NCBI GenBank assembly: GCA_024516155.1
Contig: JAJJXM010000009.1
Span: 744,001-808,000, forward strand
Direction: 5' to 3'
DNA length: 64,000 bases
Source: Pyronema omphalodes
Lineage: Eukaryota > Ascomycota > Pezizomycetes > Pezizales > Pyronemataceae
Part shown: in pieces, positions 44,738 through 58,980 of the stretch
How the letters are laid out: each line of letters starts with the position of its first letter
Numbering within the stretch: position 1 is the first letter of the stretch
The notes under the pieces: model-generated
Databases searched by the model: none
The model's input: the letters and a program-made list of their open reading frames with translations, nothing else
Told to the model about the DNA's origin: nothing
Made by a program: the position numbers and the translations under genes

Positions 44738-47700
44738 GGTGAATTAAGTTGTAGTGTGATTAAAGTAAGTTGTAAAAAAGGATGTGGATGTGGGTATGTC
44801 GAGTATTAAGTAGGAGGGTGATATTCGGATTGAGAGAAAGTGTGGAACGCTGTTTAACACCAGGTGTAGTCGCAATCCCGCATTCGATGATTGAAACTGT
44901 TGTCGATTCTGGCGCTCACCGCAAGCGTGTTGGCCTGAAGATTATCGGATGAGAATCTTGTTGGGCTGTCGAATCACACTGGAACGGTGAGGAAAAAAAA
45001 GTGGAGGGAGGGCGAACTGTTCAGGTCTTATACCTGAATCCGAATGGGTGTCGAATGGGTGTCTTGCTGTGTATCGCTGAACGGCTGTTCGGGCGTACCA
45101 AGCAAATTGAGAGGCGTTAGAGCGCGAAAGCGGTGTTAGGGTAAATGCTAGGGTGGTGCTAGATGTGGACTTAAAAAGCTAGAGCCAATATTTGTTTTCT
45201 TTTGCATGCTATGCCTATAATGGGCAAAATGGCTGCTTGTCTATCTAGCACAAGTCTGTTCGATGGGTCGAGGGGGGGGGGGGGGGTGGTTGCGGGGATA
45301 CTTCGTTACTGTGAGGGTGTGGCAGGGATTCAGCCAGGATGTGGCCTGCATGGGGGTCTTTTATAACAGACAGGGTATGATAGCGGCGACGCTAAGACTT
45401 ACATCTAGCCGCGAAGTTCAGGAAACTAGTGGTATGGGTGATACGGGTTAGATCGCTGCCGTTAGTCGGGATGGCTTCTCTGGACACCCTCCTGTGATTT
45501 TTTGGAGCAGTGGTGACGTAGAGGGAAATGAATACAATGGGCACTGTGGGCACTGTGGGCACCATACGGTCTTCGACCCTCGGCCAGCGGCGTCAAGTGG
45601 GGCGGCTGGGTTTGGATGATGGGATTAGAGGGGCTGGAGGGAGTCGACGACGAGACGGAGGGGCAACATGGTCAACAAAGGGATTTTGAGGGAGGCGGAT
45701 GGGGGATTGAGAGATAACGTCAATTTGTCGTTTTCACGTCATTTCGAATTTGTCGTTTTCACGTCTTTTCGAATTTTCGAATTCCGTCAATCCACAACCT
45801 GGCACAGGAACAGAATATCATGTTTTTGCATCAATACTACTTGCTGGCTGTTGTCTATAATGGTGAACTACATAAAGTGTTTCTCCGGGCGGCCCGTCCT
45901 ATCCAGCTGAACAATGTCCATTGCTGCCACTTACCTGCCTGCCTGCCTGCCTGCCTGCCCGCCCGCCCGCCTACATACACACATACACAACAGCAACCAC
46001 AACAATAACCTCAAACCACATCTGGGATCCGTTGAAACGCGATGGATACCACCATTGCATAATACCCGACAGCCGTGGAAAGACACCGCTGAGATTCCAA
46101 AATACCACATTACCGGTCTTGATGCCGCTGCTATGCGTACCAACGGGATAGTATCTCAAGCGCGATGCGACCAAAAAAGCGCGTTCGGCGTATCTAGAAG
46201 AGTATCTAGAGCCAGCCAACAAAGAGCTATCGTGCATCTCCGGTATCTGTAACTGCTTCTTCCGAAAACGCGACACACACACCGAACACAGACATACATA
46301 CAGAGTGGCCGGTAGTTAGATGAAGCCGTCTATTTTTTTTTAGGACGGCGTTCATTATTTGCGGGGGCCGATTCCCACTTCCATGAGAACCCGTATGGAA
46401 AATGGTGCAATTCGTAATGTGTACCTGGCAGATTATTCTACGTCTAGTAGGTTTCGTTTGCCGGAAACTCGAGGTGTTTCTTTTACCGTTTAGCTTTTCG
46501 GATTTTGATATCGGGGTCGAAACTTTCAGGGACCTTGGGGTTGTCGGGTTGTCTGGTTATCATGCTACATGATTCAATCCCCCTCGAAAAGCAAGGGCGT
46601 GCAACACTCTCGTTATCCGTTGTCCACTCGACCGTGTAAGGGCCAACTCCACATGAGCTCATACAAGGCAATGAAAAGTGAATTGTATGTGACGTTTACG
46701 ATGCCTTCGATGATGTTTAGTCAACCCGCCAAACTGCTGAGTAGAGTAAGTTGTAGTAGTACTCTGTATCGCAACCTCGAAATAGTGATTTTGTTTTCGC
46801 TCTTCGCCTTTCCTTGCATGTCTGTCATACATACATCATGAGGTGAAATTTCCTGCATGCAAATCATGGCAAAAGCCACAACCAATTTCCACCAACTCCC
46901 CGGGTGCCTTCCCGAATGTTTTACACTGATTGTTTCTTTTTTCTTACTCAGTTCGAAAAAAACCTGGAGATATACTAATACAATTAAATGGCTATCGATA
47001 TTACATGATGTGGGATATGTTTATGTATACATTTTGTATAGATGTGCGGTTTTTTTTCCCGGTATTCGGGTTGATTTGTGCTACATGATGACAACATTCT
47101 ACTTCTCAATTTTCGCCGATTTCCGAAGTCTTCGAAACAACCTGTTCGACAGCGACAAACGAAAGAGAAAATCTTAACGTCTCGTCTATAAGGAATTATG
47201 TAGCTGTACTTTGAAACTTGAAGACTTGGAGACTTGAAGACTTGAAGACTTGGAAACAAAATACTTCCGCGGAAATCATAAACGTGAAAACAACTCCTGG
47301 CTAGCCTGGTATCTTATTCCGGCAGCTAATTCCTTTCTATTTGTTTTTTGTTTTTCACCCTATGCTCGTGCTTGTGCTTATATGCTGTACGCTGTATGAT
47401 GTATGATGTATGCTGCTGTACACATCCTGTATCTTGCCTGCTGTAACAATCCCTATGATAATCTTGTGCCATATTCCCGAGTGGGTAGTTCTATGTAGTT
47501 CGCATTCCACCAAATGATGAGGATGAGGATGAGGATGAGGATGAAAGGAAAAGAAAGCCTTACGTATCGCAAGTGTCTGTTAATGTCACTTTACTTCCTT
47601 TCAACCATCGCGCTTACCCATAAACCATCTGTTTTATCGTCACATCCGTTTCGGCATCATGGTACAGTAATTAATTCAAATTACATACACGTATGTAAAT

Positions 47701-48755
47701 ATGTATATGCAACCTTTCGAATCTCCGATGAAAGGGTATAGTTCAAAAAACTTCAAATAACAAGTCCTACATACGTACATCACTATCCATAAGTCCCGTC
47801 GTTAGTAAAACCAACCCGATCTTCCCGACGCTTCACGCGACGCGACATCGGGGAAAAGTAGTAAAGCAGAAAGGCGAAAAGAATCCAGCATCCAGCATCA
47901 AACCTCAATCAGAAAAGTAGCGAAAAAGAAAATTAAAACCACGAAGAAAAAAAAGAAATTGATACAGAGCACAACGTATGTAACCCTTCTAAAGATAATG
48001 ACAAGCAACGAGTAGTAAGCCGAGTAACGCCCCAACCAATCAGCGAACTAACTATCCATCCATCCAGGCCACTAATCCAGCGCCATCCTATAGTCCCCGA
48101 GGTTCCCGACTCCCCGAACATTCCGAGGATCCCGAATATGAATCCCGATATGTACCACGATACAGGCATGATACGATTATGGTCCCCGAGATTTGAGTTA
48201 AGATAGATCCATATAAGCGAAGATATAGCAGCAGTAGACTAGGAGAGAGGGGGGGGGGTTGTTATGAATATTCGTGACGGAATGGAATAACATATAGCGC
48301 CGTGTGAAGATTACGGACCCTAACTATAGAGCTACATATGCTACATATCCTATACTATCCTGTACCACCTACATACTACTACTACCACCTATCGACCCGA
48401 ATTTTCCGGAATATAAGTGGAATAAAGGTGGAATATAGTACATATAATATGCATAATATACCGTAGCCTTACGACGAAAGAAAAGAAAGAAAAGCCGCCC
48501 AGCTTTCCTCTTCTTCCTCTTCCACTATCTTCTCCTCCTCTTCTTCTTAAAGACAAGCCATCCTTTTTCTTTTTTTCTTGTCCCGTCCGAGGGTCGTGGG
48601 TTAGTTATCAAAACTACAAAGGAGCTCGCGTGGTATACTATCACGATCAATGTCTGAGTGTCCGAGTGTCTGAGTGTCTGGGGGGCTTGAAAATGTCTGA
48701 GTGTACATATACTCATTGATCGTATCCTCCTACGTCAAGCTCAGACTAAAGCTGA
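44738..48755. other. Gene-less region upstream of PMA1, part 1
   Basis: The PMA1 promoter and 5' UTR lie next to 44738, within CT- and AT-rich DNA. Further out are a G run at 45272-45286, GCCT/GCCC tetramers at 45933-45972, a (GATGAG)n run at 47514-47545, and poly-G near 48247. Reading frames are short, overlapping and low in complexity. No RNA gene was recognised. Confidence 0.55.
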
Positions 48756-48850
48756 ATTGTAACTGTAATCGTAATTGTAACTGTAATTGTAATTGTAACT
48801 GTAATTGTAATTGTAACTGTAATTGTAATTGTAACTGTAATTGTAATTGC
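48756..48850. repeat. 18-bp tandem repeat built on GTAATT/GTAACT
   Basis: Hexamers GTAATT and GTAACT alternate as an 18-bp higher-order unit, GTAATTGTAATTGTAACT, repeated about five times. The array is open in one frame as Asn-Cys repeats, which I take as an artefact. Confidence 0.92.
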
Positions 48851-51800
48851 TATGTACATACCGAAATAGAACATGATACCATAAGAAACACAGAATGCTA
48901 TGTACATCCATACCACAAATCCACCATCTCTCAGTTGTACCCAAAAGCAGCACCAGTGAGATATTGATGTTGTACTCTGAGTTTAGTCCATAGATAAGAT
49001 CAATACAGTCTGGATAGACGTAGTATACTACAGTACCCTATGTATGTATGTACATATTTCCTTTTTTCGGATTAAGCCAGATAAACCAGATAAACCATTT
49101 AAACCATTTCAACCAGATAAAGCAAGGTGAAGGTATAGTTAGAGGTTGCTCGTTAGATATATACGTAGGCCAACTATCCAAAGAGCAAGTATGGTATGAT
49201 GCTGTAAGGTAAGGTACAGTAAGGTATCTATACCCTGGGTACTGTGAGTACTGGGGGTGTAGCATACATCCTTCTGGTAAGGTATATAGAACATACTGAG
49301 GCTGAACGCTGAAGTAATATAAACATGTACATATAGTATATATGGCATGGCATGGCATGGCAAGGTAGATACGGTATAGCATAGCATCAAACCAGTAAAC
49401 AGTACAGTACGGTACCGTGGCTCAGCATTCTGACCAAGCTCGGATAGGGTATGGCTATATACATAAGGCCAGACCATACGGCGGAAACGGGTGACAGTGC
49501 ATCAAATTACAGGCAACGGATAATTTAACGGGGTGCCGGGTGATTTGCATAGCTGTATGTATGTGCATAGCTGCTCTGGTATAGTATAGTATGGTATGGG
49601 ATGGCCTGGTATGGGATGGTAAGGTATAGGATCGCTGTTTTGGTACATAGGGTAGGGTATGATGGGGTAAAATAGGGTAGGGTATAGGATGCTTTGGTAT
49701 GGTATGCTTTGCTATAAAGTGCATTTCGATGTTTTGATACAGAGAGATATGCTGTACAGGCATATACGATTCCGGTATATTTACTGGATATCTACTGGAT
49801 ATTGTAGAATTGTTGCTCTGGGAGCATTTACAAATGTGGATTTGTTTATTTATCCATTCGTTTATATGTTTGTAACAGCAATTGCTTTAAGGTTCTAGCT
49901 GGTTGATCTTGCGGTTGAGGTTGAGGTTGTGTATATGGTGGCTACATAGGTGTGTGTGGCATTTAGGACGTCTTGGATGAATCTATGGATCTAAGTTCTA
50001 GGTATGTACGTATCGAGATTCCAAGACTTGAGGGTTTTGTTTATTGGTCAATTGGTTTGGCTTGTGTTACGGAAGGAAAAGGAATAGAAGGGTTCTGTAG
50101 GACCGAGGTTTCCTTGACTGTATGTACCATTATTCATTGGTTCTGTATATCTTCTCATTGGAGGGATGGTTTTGTGTATTGTGTTGTGTATACAGTATGG
50201 GTAGGAAGATTTTGTTTCTCCCTCTTGATCTCAATTCCTAATTACTTCCTCTACTCTACTCTATCCGCCGGTGTATCACCAAACAAATCAATTCATCTCC
50301 ACCTGCCCTTCCCTTCCCTTCCCTCTATCCGCATCCACATCCGCATCCGCATCCGCATCCTTCTCCACAGCCCAAAAAAAACAAAAAAGAATCTTCTCTG
50401 CATAACAGCCTGTCTATGGTACCATATCTACCAGGATAAAAAAAATTACCCCACGATATATGACATCTGTATTAATGTTTACCTACCCATCTACCTACCT
50501 ACCGCCATTCATGCTATGTATGGTGCGCAATTTAGCAGGCGCAACCACAGGCGCAATCTGGCGGGCGGGCAAAAAATGCGGGGTGGGGTAGTTAGGGTAG
50601 GGTATGGTGGGGTGGGGCATTGATGTGGGTGATGTCTGGATGTGTGCAATTGTGATGTGTGATGTGATTTTTACCGCGTTGCGGGAAATTCTATTGGCTG
50701 GGATGGAGGATGGAGGATACTGGGGGTGGGGATAACCGAAGGAGAAGGGTGGGGTGTCACACTCCTGATGTCGCATTGTCGCATTTTGTCGCATTGTTAC
50801 ACTTGCTACGCCGCTCACTGTACTAATAGATGTACTGAGCCATTTCCCCGGAGATACAATGGTGGCGGCGGCGAAGAACGGCTGGCAGACAGGAACGACG
50901 GCAATGGCGACGGGATGGATATGGATATGGATGGATATGGAGACATGATGGCAATTGATGCTGCGAGCTTGTTTGCTTGGTTAGTTGATTCGATGGCGGG
51001 TTTCGCATAGTTGGATAGTGGGTAAAAGAATGTGCGGTGCGGCTGAGGTGTAGTTGAGGTGTATTCAATTTCCTCTTGATCAAATTTCCTCACGGCATAA
51101 TTTCACCAGTGTTTTTGAGGGAAAATTGAGGTCATCACCAATTACCACAACATCATCATCATCAACATCGGGAAAAGGCTATAGCTCTATAGCTCTATAC
51201 GGTTATAATATTTCAGGTTAGGAGCATTAACGAAGCGGCGAAGGTATCGTGGGCACTGGGCTGGCCGCTGGAAACAGACGGGATGCCCCACGATATTACT
51301 CCGACGACGAAGGACCCTTATCGGAGTTTCCCCGAGGAGATTTGAGTTTGAGGTTCGCGATGATGATGTTATGGTATGGTAACTGTATCGTACACATAGA
51401 CCTGAACTCTAAAAGGTTAACCGTTAACGTTCATCTATCTATGGAGCCGTATCTACGGTCCTAGCTTAATTTAACACACGGATAATTCGCATCACTGCAT
51501 CACCGCATCATCGAATCATCGAATCATCGAATCACCGCATCATCGTATCACCGCAGCACGGTCAAAGATCTAACCGGTTGGAAACTTCCATACATTTTTC
51601 GACGCTTGTGATATGTATGTATGTATGTATGCTGTGTGTATGTATCTTTATCTCTGTATCTCAAACCATCCTTCCATCCTTCCAGCATCCCATCCCATCC
51701 CATCTCAATCATAGTTTCATGTAACTTGTAGCTCTACAATTCATGAGAGGAGCAACCCGACAATCCGTGATGAGACATCAATGTCCGTCCAAGCCGGAAA

Positions 51801-54510
51801 GCGACAAATCGCCGTTTGTTCCATAAAGTCACCATATGCATATGCATATTTGCCGCTCATTGGGGGGGGGGGGGTGGGCTTTACCGAGTTTGCGGAAAGC
51901 GTGAACATATGGTGGGCATATAGTGACAGGAACTACGACTGCACTAGCCCCGGGGAGGAACTTAAGAGGCGTCAGGCGGCGTCCCCACTCATAAACGGCG
52001 AGCGCTAATTAGATACATAAACCCACGCTAATATACGTTAAAGCACGCTAATAACCTCATAACCGATTTCTAGAATGCCTTGAGAATTCTTCACTAGATG
52101 TCAAGGAAGTTAGCGAGATGGAACAGGAACTAGGAGTTGTCTGCGACTTTGCAACTCTGCGGATGCGTTGGTTGGCTCGCTGGCTGGCTAGATAGATACA
52201 TACACGACTTCTACTTCAGATGGATACCGCCTGTACATGGTTAGCCGATGATGCGTGGCAAGTTGGATGTACATGTATGTATGGAAGTTGTTCTTGTCAA
52301 CTAACTACGGCACTATAGTTCACCTCACCGTCCGCTACTCAGTCTAGTGAGATACCATAGACTGGTGGAAAATCCACTCCCCCACCCCATCCCATCTCAT
52401 CTCGCGCGACGCAAAGAAAGACGGAGGTTGGGTTGGCAGGCACACTATACACGGCTGGCTTCGTTAGAATTTTGGATTACTGAGGCCAGCCTTCTTCTTT
52501 GTGCAAAAAAAAAAAAAAAAAAAAAAAAAAAACATCGGCAGAAAAAAAATGTTCGGTAAAAAAAAGATCAACAAAGAATCTTTTTTTTTTTCAAACTTAC
52601 CGTACCTTACCTTACCTCAGCTTGCCTTTACCTTACGAGATACTGGATTCTGGATTCTGGATTGATTCTGGAAGGTTTTTTGGATTACCGAGGCCATCCA
52701 GCCATCCAGCCAGTCAGCCAGTCAGCCAGCCTTTGCCGCCGTATGGGCATCGTATGGGTGCATACCGTGGGGCGTATGTAAAACTTTAACAAGCAAAAAA
52801 AAAATCTATCCCTTATTCCTTATTCCGCGAGAAAAAAAGACTGGGCTGGGCATATTACCATACCAGTACAAACAGCTTGATTCAAACGACCTTGTTCTTG
52901 TTCTAGTTCTTAGAAGTTAGAAGTTAGAAGTAAAGTTAAAAGTTGGAAATTGGAAGTAAAGTTAGAACCAGACCTGGTCTGTGGATCTACGTTACATTCC
53001 TAATTATCCATATGTTATTTTATTCTTTTTCAATTACCATTGTCATTATAATTCCAATTTCTCCCCCGCTGCTGCTGCTGCTGCTGATGCTGCAGCTTCT
53101 TCTGATGCAGGGACGACGAATCTAGAAAACACACTCGCATACAACAAGTCCATATATGGTACAATAAGTGCACCTGTACAGTATAGATACAGTAGAAGCA
53201 AAGAAGCAAGATCCAGAAGTGCAAAACTAAAAGCATGGGTCTGTCGGCTGGCTGTAGCAGTAGATATGGTCACCATACTCTCCAGCTCCTTGCATAAACA
53301 ACATAACCATAACATACCGTAACATCACGGCATGCTGATTTTGTCTGGCTGGCCGTCTGGTTGGCCGCTATTCGATTTTGGCATCTTTTCTATTTCTATT
53401 TCCACTTCCATCTCCATCGCCACCAGCCATAGAAGCACAGTACGGCTACAGATACAGATACATACAGGTACATACATACCCGATTCCAGCCACATCCATA
53501 CAGCCACATCTACTACTATCGCTACAGGAGGTAATAGGTAATTACAACCCCAAGGCAGCCCCAAGGCAAGCCGGAAAAAATGCAAGCCGGAAAAAATGGA
53601 AAAACTGGCTTCGGAATAACTTTTGTGGCAGGAGGGTATGGGTATGGGTATACTGCATCGCTTATTGAGGTGAGGCTGTATAGTGCTTCATACCATACCA
53701 TACCATACCACCGCTATACTATATGCTGCACGATGGATAGGTAAAAGAGGCGAGTTGATGTATAATGTATGTATGGTAGATACATCATACAGTTATCCGA
53801 GTATGGTATGGTGTAGCTGGAAGTGGAAGTGGAAGGGAAGGAATGGAGGTATAGGTATAGGTATCTACAGTACTGTACAGTAGCAGCAGCAAGCAGCGGG
53901 CAATAGGGCGGACTGGTATGGCAGGGCAAAATACAGTAACCAAACCAAACCAGTAACCGTTAACGATAGAAGCGTATCGTTACCTGTTACCTGTTTCATT
54001 GTACCGCATGACCAGGAAAGAAATTTCGATCAACAAACGCATGAGGTGGGGGACAGCATGCGGCATGCGGCTGTATTACGGGAATCACGGAAGGCATATT
54101 TTTCTATTTTCTTTTTTTTTCTTCTTTTTCTTCTTTGCATTAAGTCTCTGTTTAAGCAGTCAGATATCGTATCGCATCGCATCGAATTGAATCAAATCAG
54201 GGTTATTAATTTTTTTTTTCCTCCTCTCTCTGGGCTGGATCTGTCTCACATAATTTTTACTTTTACTTTTTACTTTTTCAGGCTTCTAGCTTCGCATTTT
54301 TTTTTCGCGCCGCCACGTTATTCGCCGTCTCTGCCGTGTCTATGGTTGATGTCGGTGTTAGAAGTCGGTGTCGGTATCGTCTCGCGTACCTAATCTGCGT
54401 GGCAGCCCGTGGCAAGTAAAATCTTTTCTAACGCCGGAGTTTCTCTGAATGCCGATGCGCCCGGCGCGCTAGCGCGTAAGCAGATGTTCTAAGTTCTAAC
54501 TCCACCCTTT
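48851..54510. other. Gene-less region upstream of PMA1, part 2
   Basis: About 5.7 kb of degenerate GGTAT/CCATA pentamer-rich DNA (49150-49720, 53690-53880), a CATCCG hexamer run (50331-50362), an octamer array of GAATCATC type (51489-51555), a TATG run (51614-51636), G and A homopolymers (51861-51875; 52506-52531) and CTG/CTGATG trinucleotides (53066-53092). No protein domain, tRNA or rRNA was recognised on either strand. Confidence 0.55.
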
Positions 54511-57500
54511 GTGTACCTCGCTGTACCTCGCTGTTCTTCTACCAAATCTTCAGCTCCCTGTATGGTACAATGCACTATACCTCCACCATACAAGCTGCAG
54601 GTACAGTTCTGTCAGGACCTAGTTAGTCAGGACCTAGTCAGGGCTCTAGTCAGGACAGCCAGCGGTGGTTCAGTTAGCTCTCTGATTAGCCAACGGAAAA
54701 GCTGTCGGCGAAGGCAGGAAGAAGCCAGGAAGAGGAAGAGTTAAACCCGGAGAGGCATGAGACAATCCGATACGGGTATGAGACAAATTCAATTGGGTAT
54801 AAACTACACCATCAACAGCCAAAACTAATCCCAGACGAGCGTAATGGAACCAGGAAAAATTTGAACCAGACTTGTTCCAGTCCACCCTAATCCTTACTCC
54901 CTCAAGTCTGCCCCCCATCCATGCAGATACATACATACCAGGATGCCAGCGAATTGCAGCTTCTGCATTGTTGCCGAGCTTCCCATGGAACTTCCAGGAT
55001 GAATCGAATCCTACGGCGATGGTGGTTTTGGCCGGGGAGGTGAGTGCAGGTGGGTAACCCTAGAAGCCCGCGGAGCCCAGGGAGCCCGGGGAATCCAGGT
55101 AATCCAGGTAATCCAAAGGAACCCAGCCCATCGCCCAGGAACAGAAAGTATAGTCGGTGTGTGTCCAGTCCTGTATCTCCGACACCCGACACATCCCCCG
55201 TGGTGGAGGTTATGAGGTACATACATAACCATAGAAAGAAAAAAAAAATATGGGGAGATAACCGTTAGCTTTAGGGCGTATACAGTAGATTATGCTCATC
55301 GAGCGGGCCGAAGTTCGAACTGGACTGGAGTATCTATCTCGCTCTATCTGGCCCTTAACTGGTGGATGATGTAAGTGGGGGTGGAGTTCTCCTCCACCGT
55401 TATATCCTGCCGATTCTGCCGAGGGATTTTGTAGATTGGAGATGCATCGCAGCGACCGAAGCAATGCGAAGTAACGCAAGCAAAAAAAAGTAACGCGAAG
55501 AAAAGCAAAGCAAAGCGAAGCCCGTCGCAGCAAAGCGACGCAAACCCAAAGTAAAGCCAGTCGCAGCAAAGCGACTCAAAGTAACTCAATCCCAAATCAA
55601 AGCAACTCAAATCCCAATCCAAAGCTCATCGCATCTCGTTCTCTCACTCTCATGCGGCGAACGTAAACAGAAGCCTCATCGCTCGAAGAAAAAAATCCGC
55701 GAGGCTGGTGGCTGGTTGGCTGGCTATCTGGCTATCTGGCTAAGAATTTTGCCAGCAGCGAGCAGCAGCACCCCACCATCATCGCCGCCACATCCACCAT
55801 CCACCATCCATCGCCGCCACCGTATCCACATCTATATCCACTTCCACTTCCATATCTATACTTGAAAAAAAAAAATCGAAGCTTGGAGGTCTGTGTGTTA
55901 TATGTAACCAACGAACGAAAGCTCAAAAAAAAGACTCCGATAAGCGATCCACCCGACTGACTGACCGGCTACTGGTTTGTTCTCCATCATAACCTCCACC
56001 GGAATCTCCACTTCCATCTCCGCTTCATCCTCCGCCTTCGCCTCCGCTTCAACCGATTGTGATAGTCACTGTGATTGTGATAAAAAGACGCTCGGAGGTG
56101 ATGTGAGTGTAGTGAGTATAACACGGACTGGCGGTGGATTAAGGATTGCGGATTAGGCGTGCGGGGGATGGGGATACCGAGGGAGAGAAATAGATAAATA
56201 GATAAAGTGCACGGTATACTATGCTATGGCACGGTTATTGCACGGTAAGATATGCTGTGCTATGGTACGAGGGGCACGGTGTTTTGGGGAAATCATCGGC
56301 ACATCGGTACATCATAATAAGTACATCATCGTTATAAGTACATCAGCATCAGTGCTTTTTGAGACTTGAGAGATCAAGAAACCGTAAAATAGGTCTTGAT
56401 ACAGGCATTGTGATTCATGGCAGAAAAACATCTCCTGGAAATGGGTAGGTAAACAAAGAAACGAGTAAAGGAATAAACAAACAAGTACACAGGTAAACAA
56501 GTAAACAAATACATAAACAATGGATATATGGTGCCCATATCACCAAACACAACACAACACGGTTAAATAACCTGTTCCTCGAATATTATGCTGGATGCAA
56601 AGCTGCAAGCTGTAAGCATAAATCGTGGAATCTTCAACTATATAGAAAACGAATTGTACATATACATACACATATGCATGAACCCCATCGACATATGAAT
56701 CTGTATAGGTATTGGTGTAACCATCAACCTCCACCTTGAGGTTTTACCGTTTCAATCCCATAGTGGAACCATATCGCCTGCCGGCCAGTCGTACTATCAT
56801 ACCATCATACCGTGATAGCATATAAAGATTTTTCTTCCATATGATCTCTTCTTTACTTCCAGATGACACAACATAAACAGCACTCTACACTCTACGGTTA
56901 AATCAACAGATACCAATATATATCAACGTAGATATATAAATTTCATTTTCTAGAACTCGTATATGAAGCATGATATCAATATCGATATTGCACGCACTTG
57001 CAATCTCGCAGCAAGTATACAGAAGCAATTTCGAAGCCCGAAAGAGAGGGAAAGAAACACTGTATCTGATGGATATGAAGATATAATTATATTACCCCAC
57101 ATCACGGGCATCACAGGCATTATGCTCATCCTCCTCTTCTTCAAAAATTTTCATCACCGAGTGATATCCGATCAATAGCAATTTGTTTCTTTCGTTTCTT
57201 TCGTTTCCTCCCCTCATCCGTTTCTTCGTTCGTTTCGCACATCACCCCGAGCACCCCGAACATCCCATGCATCGAAACATCATAGAAGCAACGACGCATA
57301 TGTGGAACCATAGAAGCAACCAGGGATCCAGCATCAGCATCAAGTGATAGCTTTAGTACAGCTACTACAGTACCATAGCAGTATGTACATGTACATGTAC
57401 GGTGAAACAGAAACAAACGTTGCATAAGTCAGGTACTGCCGTAAGTACCGTAGATTGTCACTTGCAGGTACATAGGATAGGAGAGTTAGGAGGTTTAAGA

Positions 57501-58943
57501 TGTCGGATGGTAGGATGGTAGGATGGTAGGATGTCACTTGCAGATATTTCCTGGGGTATGGGGATTAGTGATTGGGGTATGTATGGGGAAAGGGACGGGA
57601 AAGGGACGGGGGGAAGACATCGCGAAAAAAAAAAACATCATCGAGGGGCCTACAAGGTACACAGGACACACCACAGAGTTTGAATTTTCTCTCTTTGACT
57701 TTTCCTCACACAACTTTTTTTTCATTGTTTTTGTTTGCAAAAAGCTCGAAATAAAGACTTATGGGGAAAAAATTAAAATTTCACGAGCCTGCAAGGCGTA
57801 TACTTCACCGTAGCATAATCTCATACAGGCAACTTCATCACCACACAAAAAACAGCAGCGATGGCGGGGGTAACGGTGGCTAGAATTCAATACTGTTACA
57901 GTCCTAAAGAATTTTCTCGAAAATCGAGATGCTGCTTCAACTGTATGTAGTATTGCTGCGCCACACGGGAAATAAATTTTTCCGTCGTCGATAGTCGGGG
58001 TGTCGAGTGGCGTTTGCTATGCTGGTGCATTTTGCCGATGTACGGTGTCATTTTGACGTCTTTGATTCTTGTCTTGTACACCGTTCGTTGTATTAAGTGG
58101 AGATGAGGCTTGAAGGTGGAAGTGGTAAACAAGAAAGGATATAGTGAGGAAATAGCCGTGACAAAAAAATATGGAGCTTGATTGAAGTCGTCTGTCATAA
58201 CGGTAAAGAAAGACAGGAAAAAAATATTTTCACATGGTATTAACCTATTAATTCCGCATAACCATCGTTCTGAAAACAAGCAGAACAAAACAAAAAAAAA
58301 ATACAAACATAACGGTAACGTTTCTTTTTTTATTATTTATTTATTTATTAAATCATACGCTGACCAAGGCCTAAAAGGCCCATGCAGGACTATTCTTTTT
58401 TTTCTTGCTCTCTAAAAAAGAAACCCGCCCAAGACAATTTCTCCAATTCCTCCTAAGCAAATTCCCAAAGCCCCCGATTACAGTATGTACAGTAACCATA
58501 CCTATATCCGCCTAAAAATTCCCTTACCGGTCAAGTCATCAAGTCAACAAATAGAATAATTCCCTCATACAGCAGTATGAAGTACTACAGTCTCAGTATT
58601 AAAATTTAACACCGCAATCGAGCTATGTACATATGGTGCTGAAGCTATGTAACGGTGTATGACAGTATGTAACCGCATCATTACCGCTCTTCCCCTGTTT
58701 TTTTCCCCCCACTTCACGTCCTGCGTATGGTGGACTGGCTGGGCTCCCCGGGCTCCCTGGACTCCCCGGCCTAGAGTGGGGGGACGGGGGGCAACGCCGC
58801 GGCTAGATCAAATCATCGGGAAATGAAATCACATGACAAAACCATCATAAGAGAAGAACGAGGGATTTGTTCAAAACGACGCGGGTAAAAAAAAATTCTG
58901 CTTAATATAGCTTTGGAACTTCGATCGAGCAAGCAAGAAAGTA

Positions 58944-58980
<37 letters not shown>

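Noticed and set aside
48701..48967. An Asn-Cys repeat protein
   Set aside because: Translation of the GTAATT/GTAACT array; no evidence of coding.
55044..55268. Collagen-like Pro/Gly frame
   Set aside because: Short low-complexity DNA (repeated GGNATCCAG-like units) without start context or homologous flanks.
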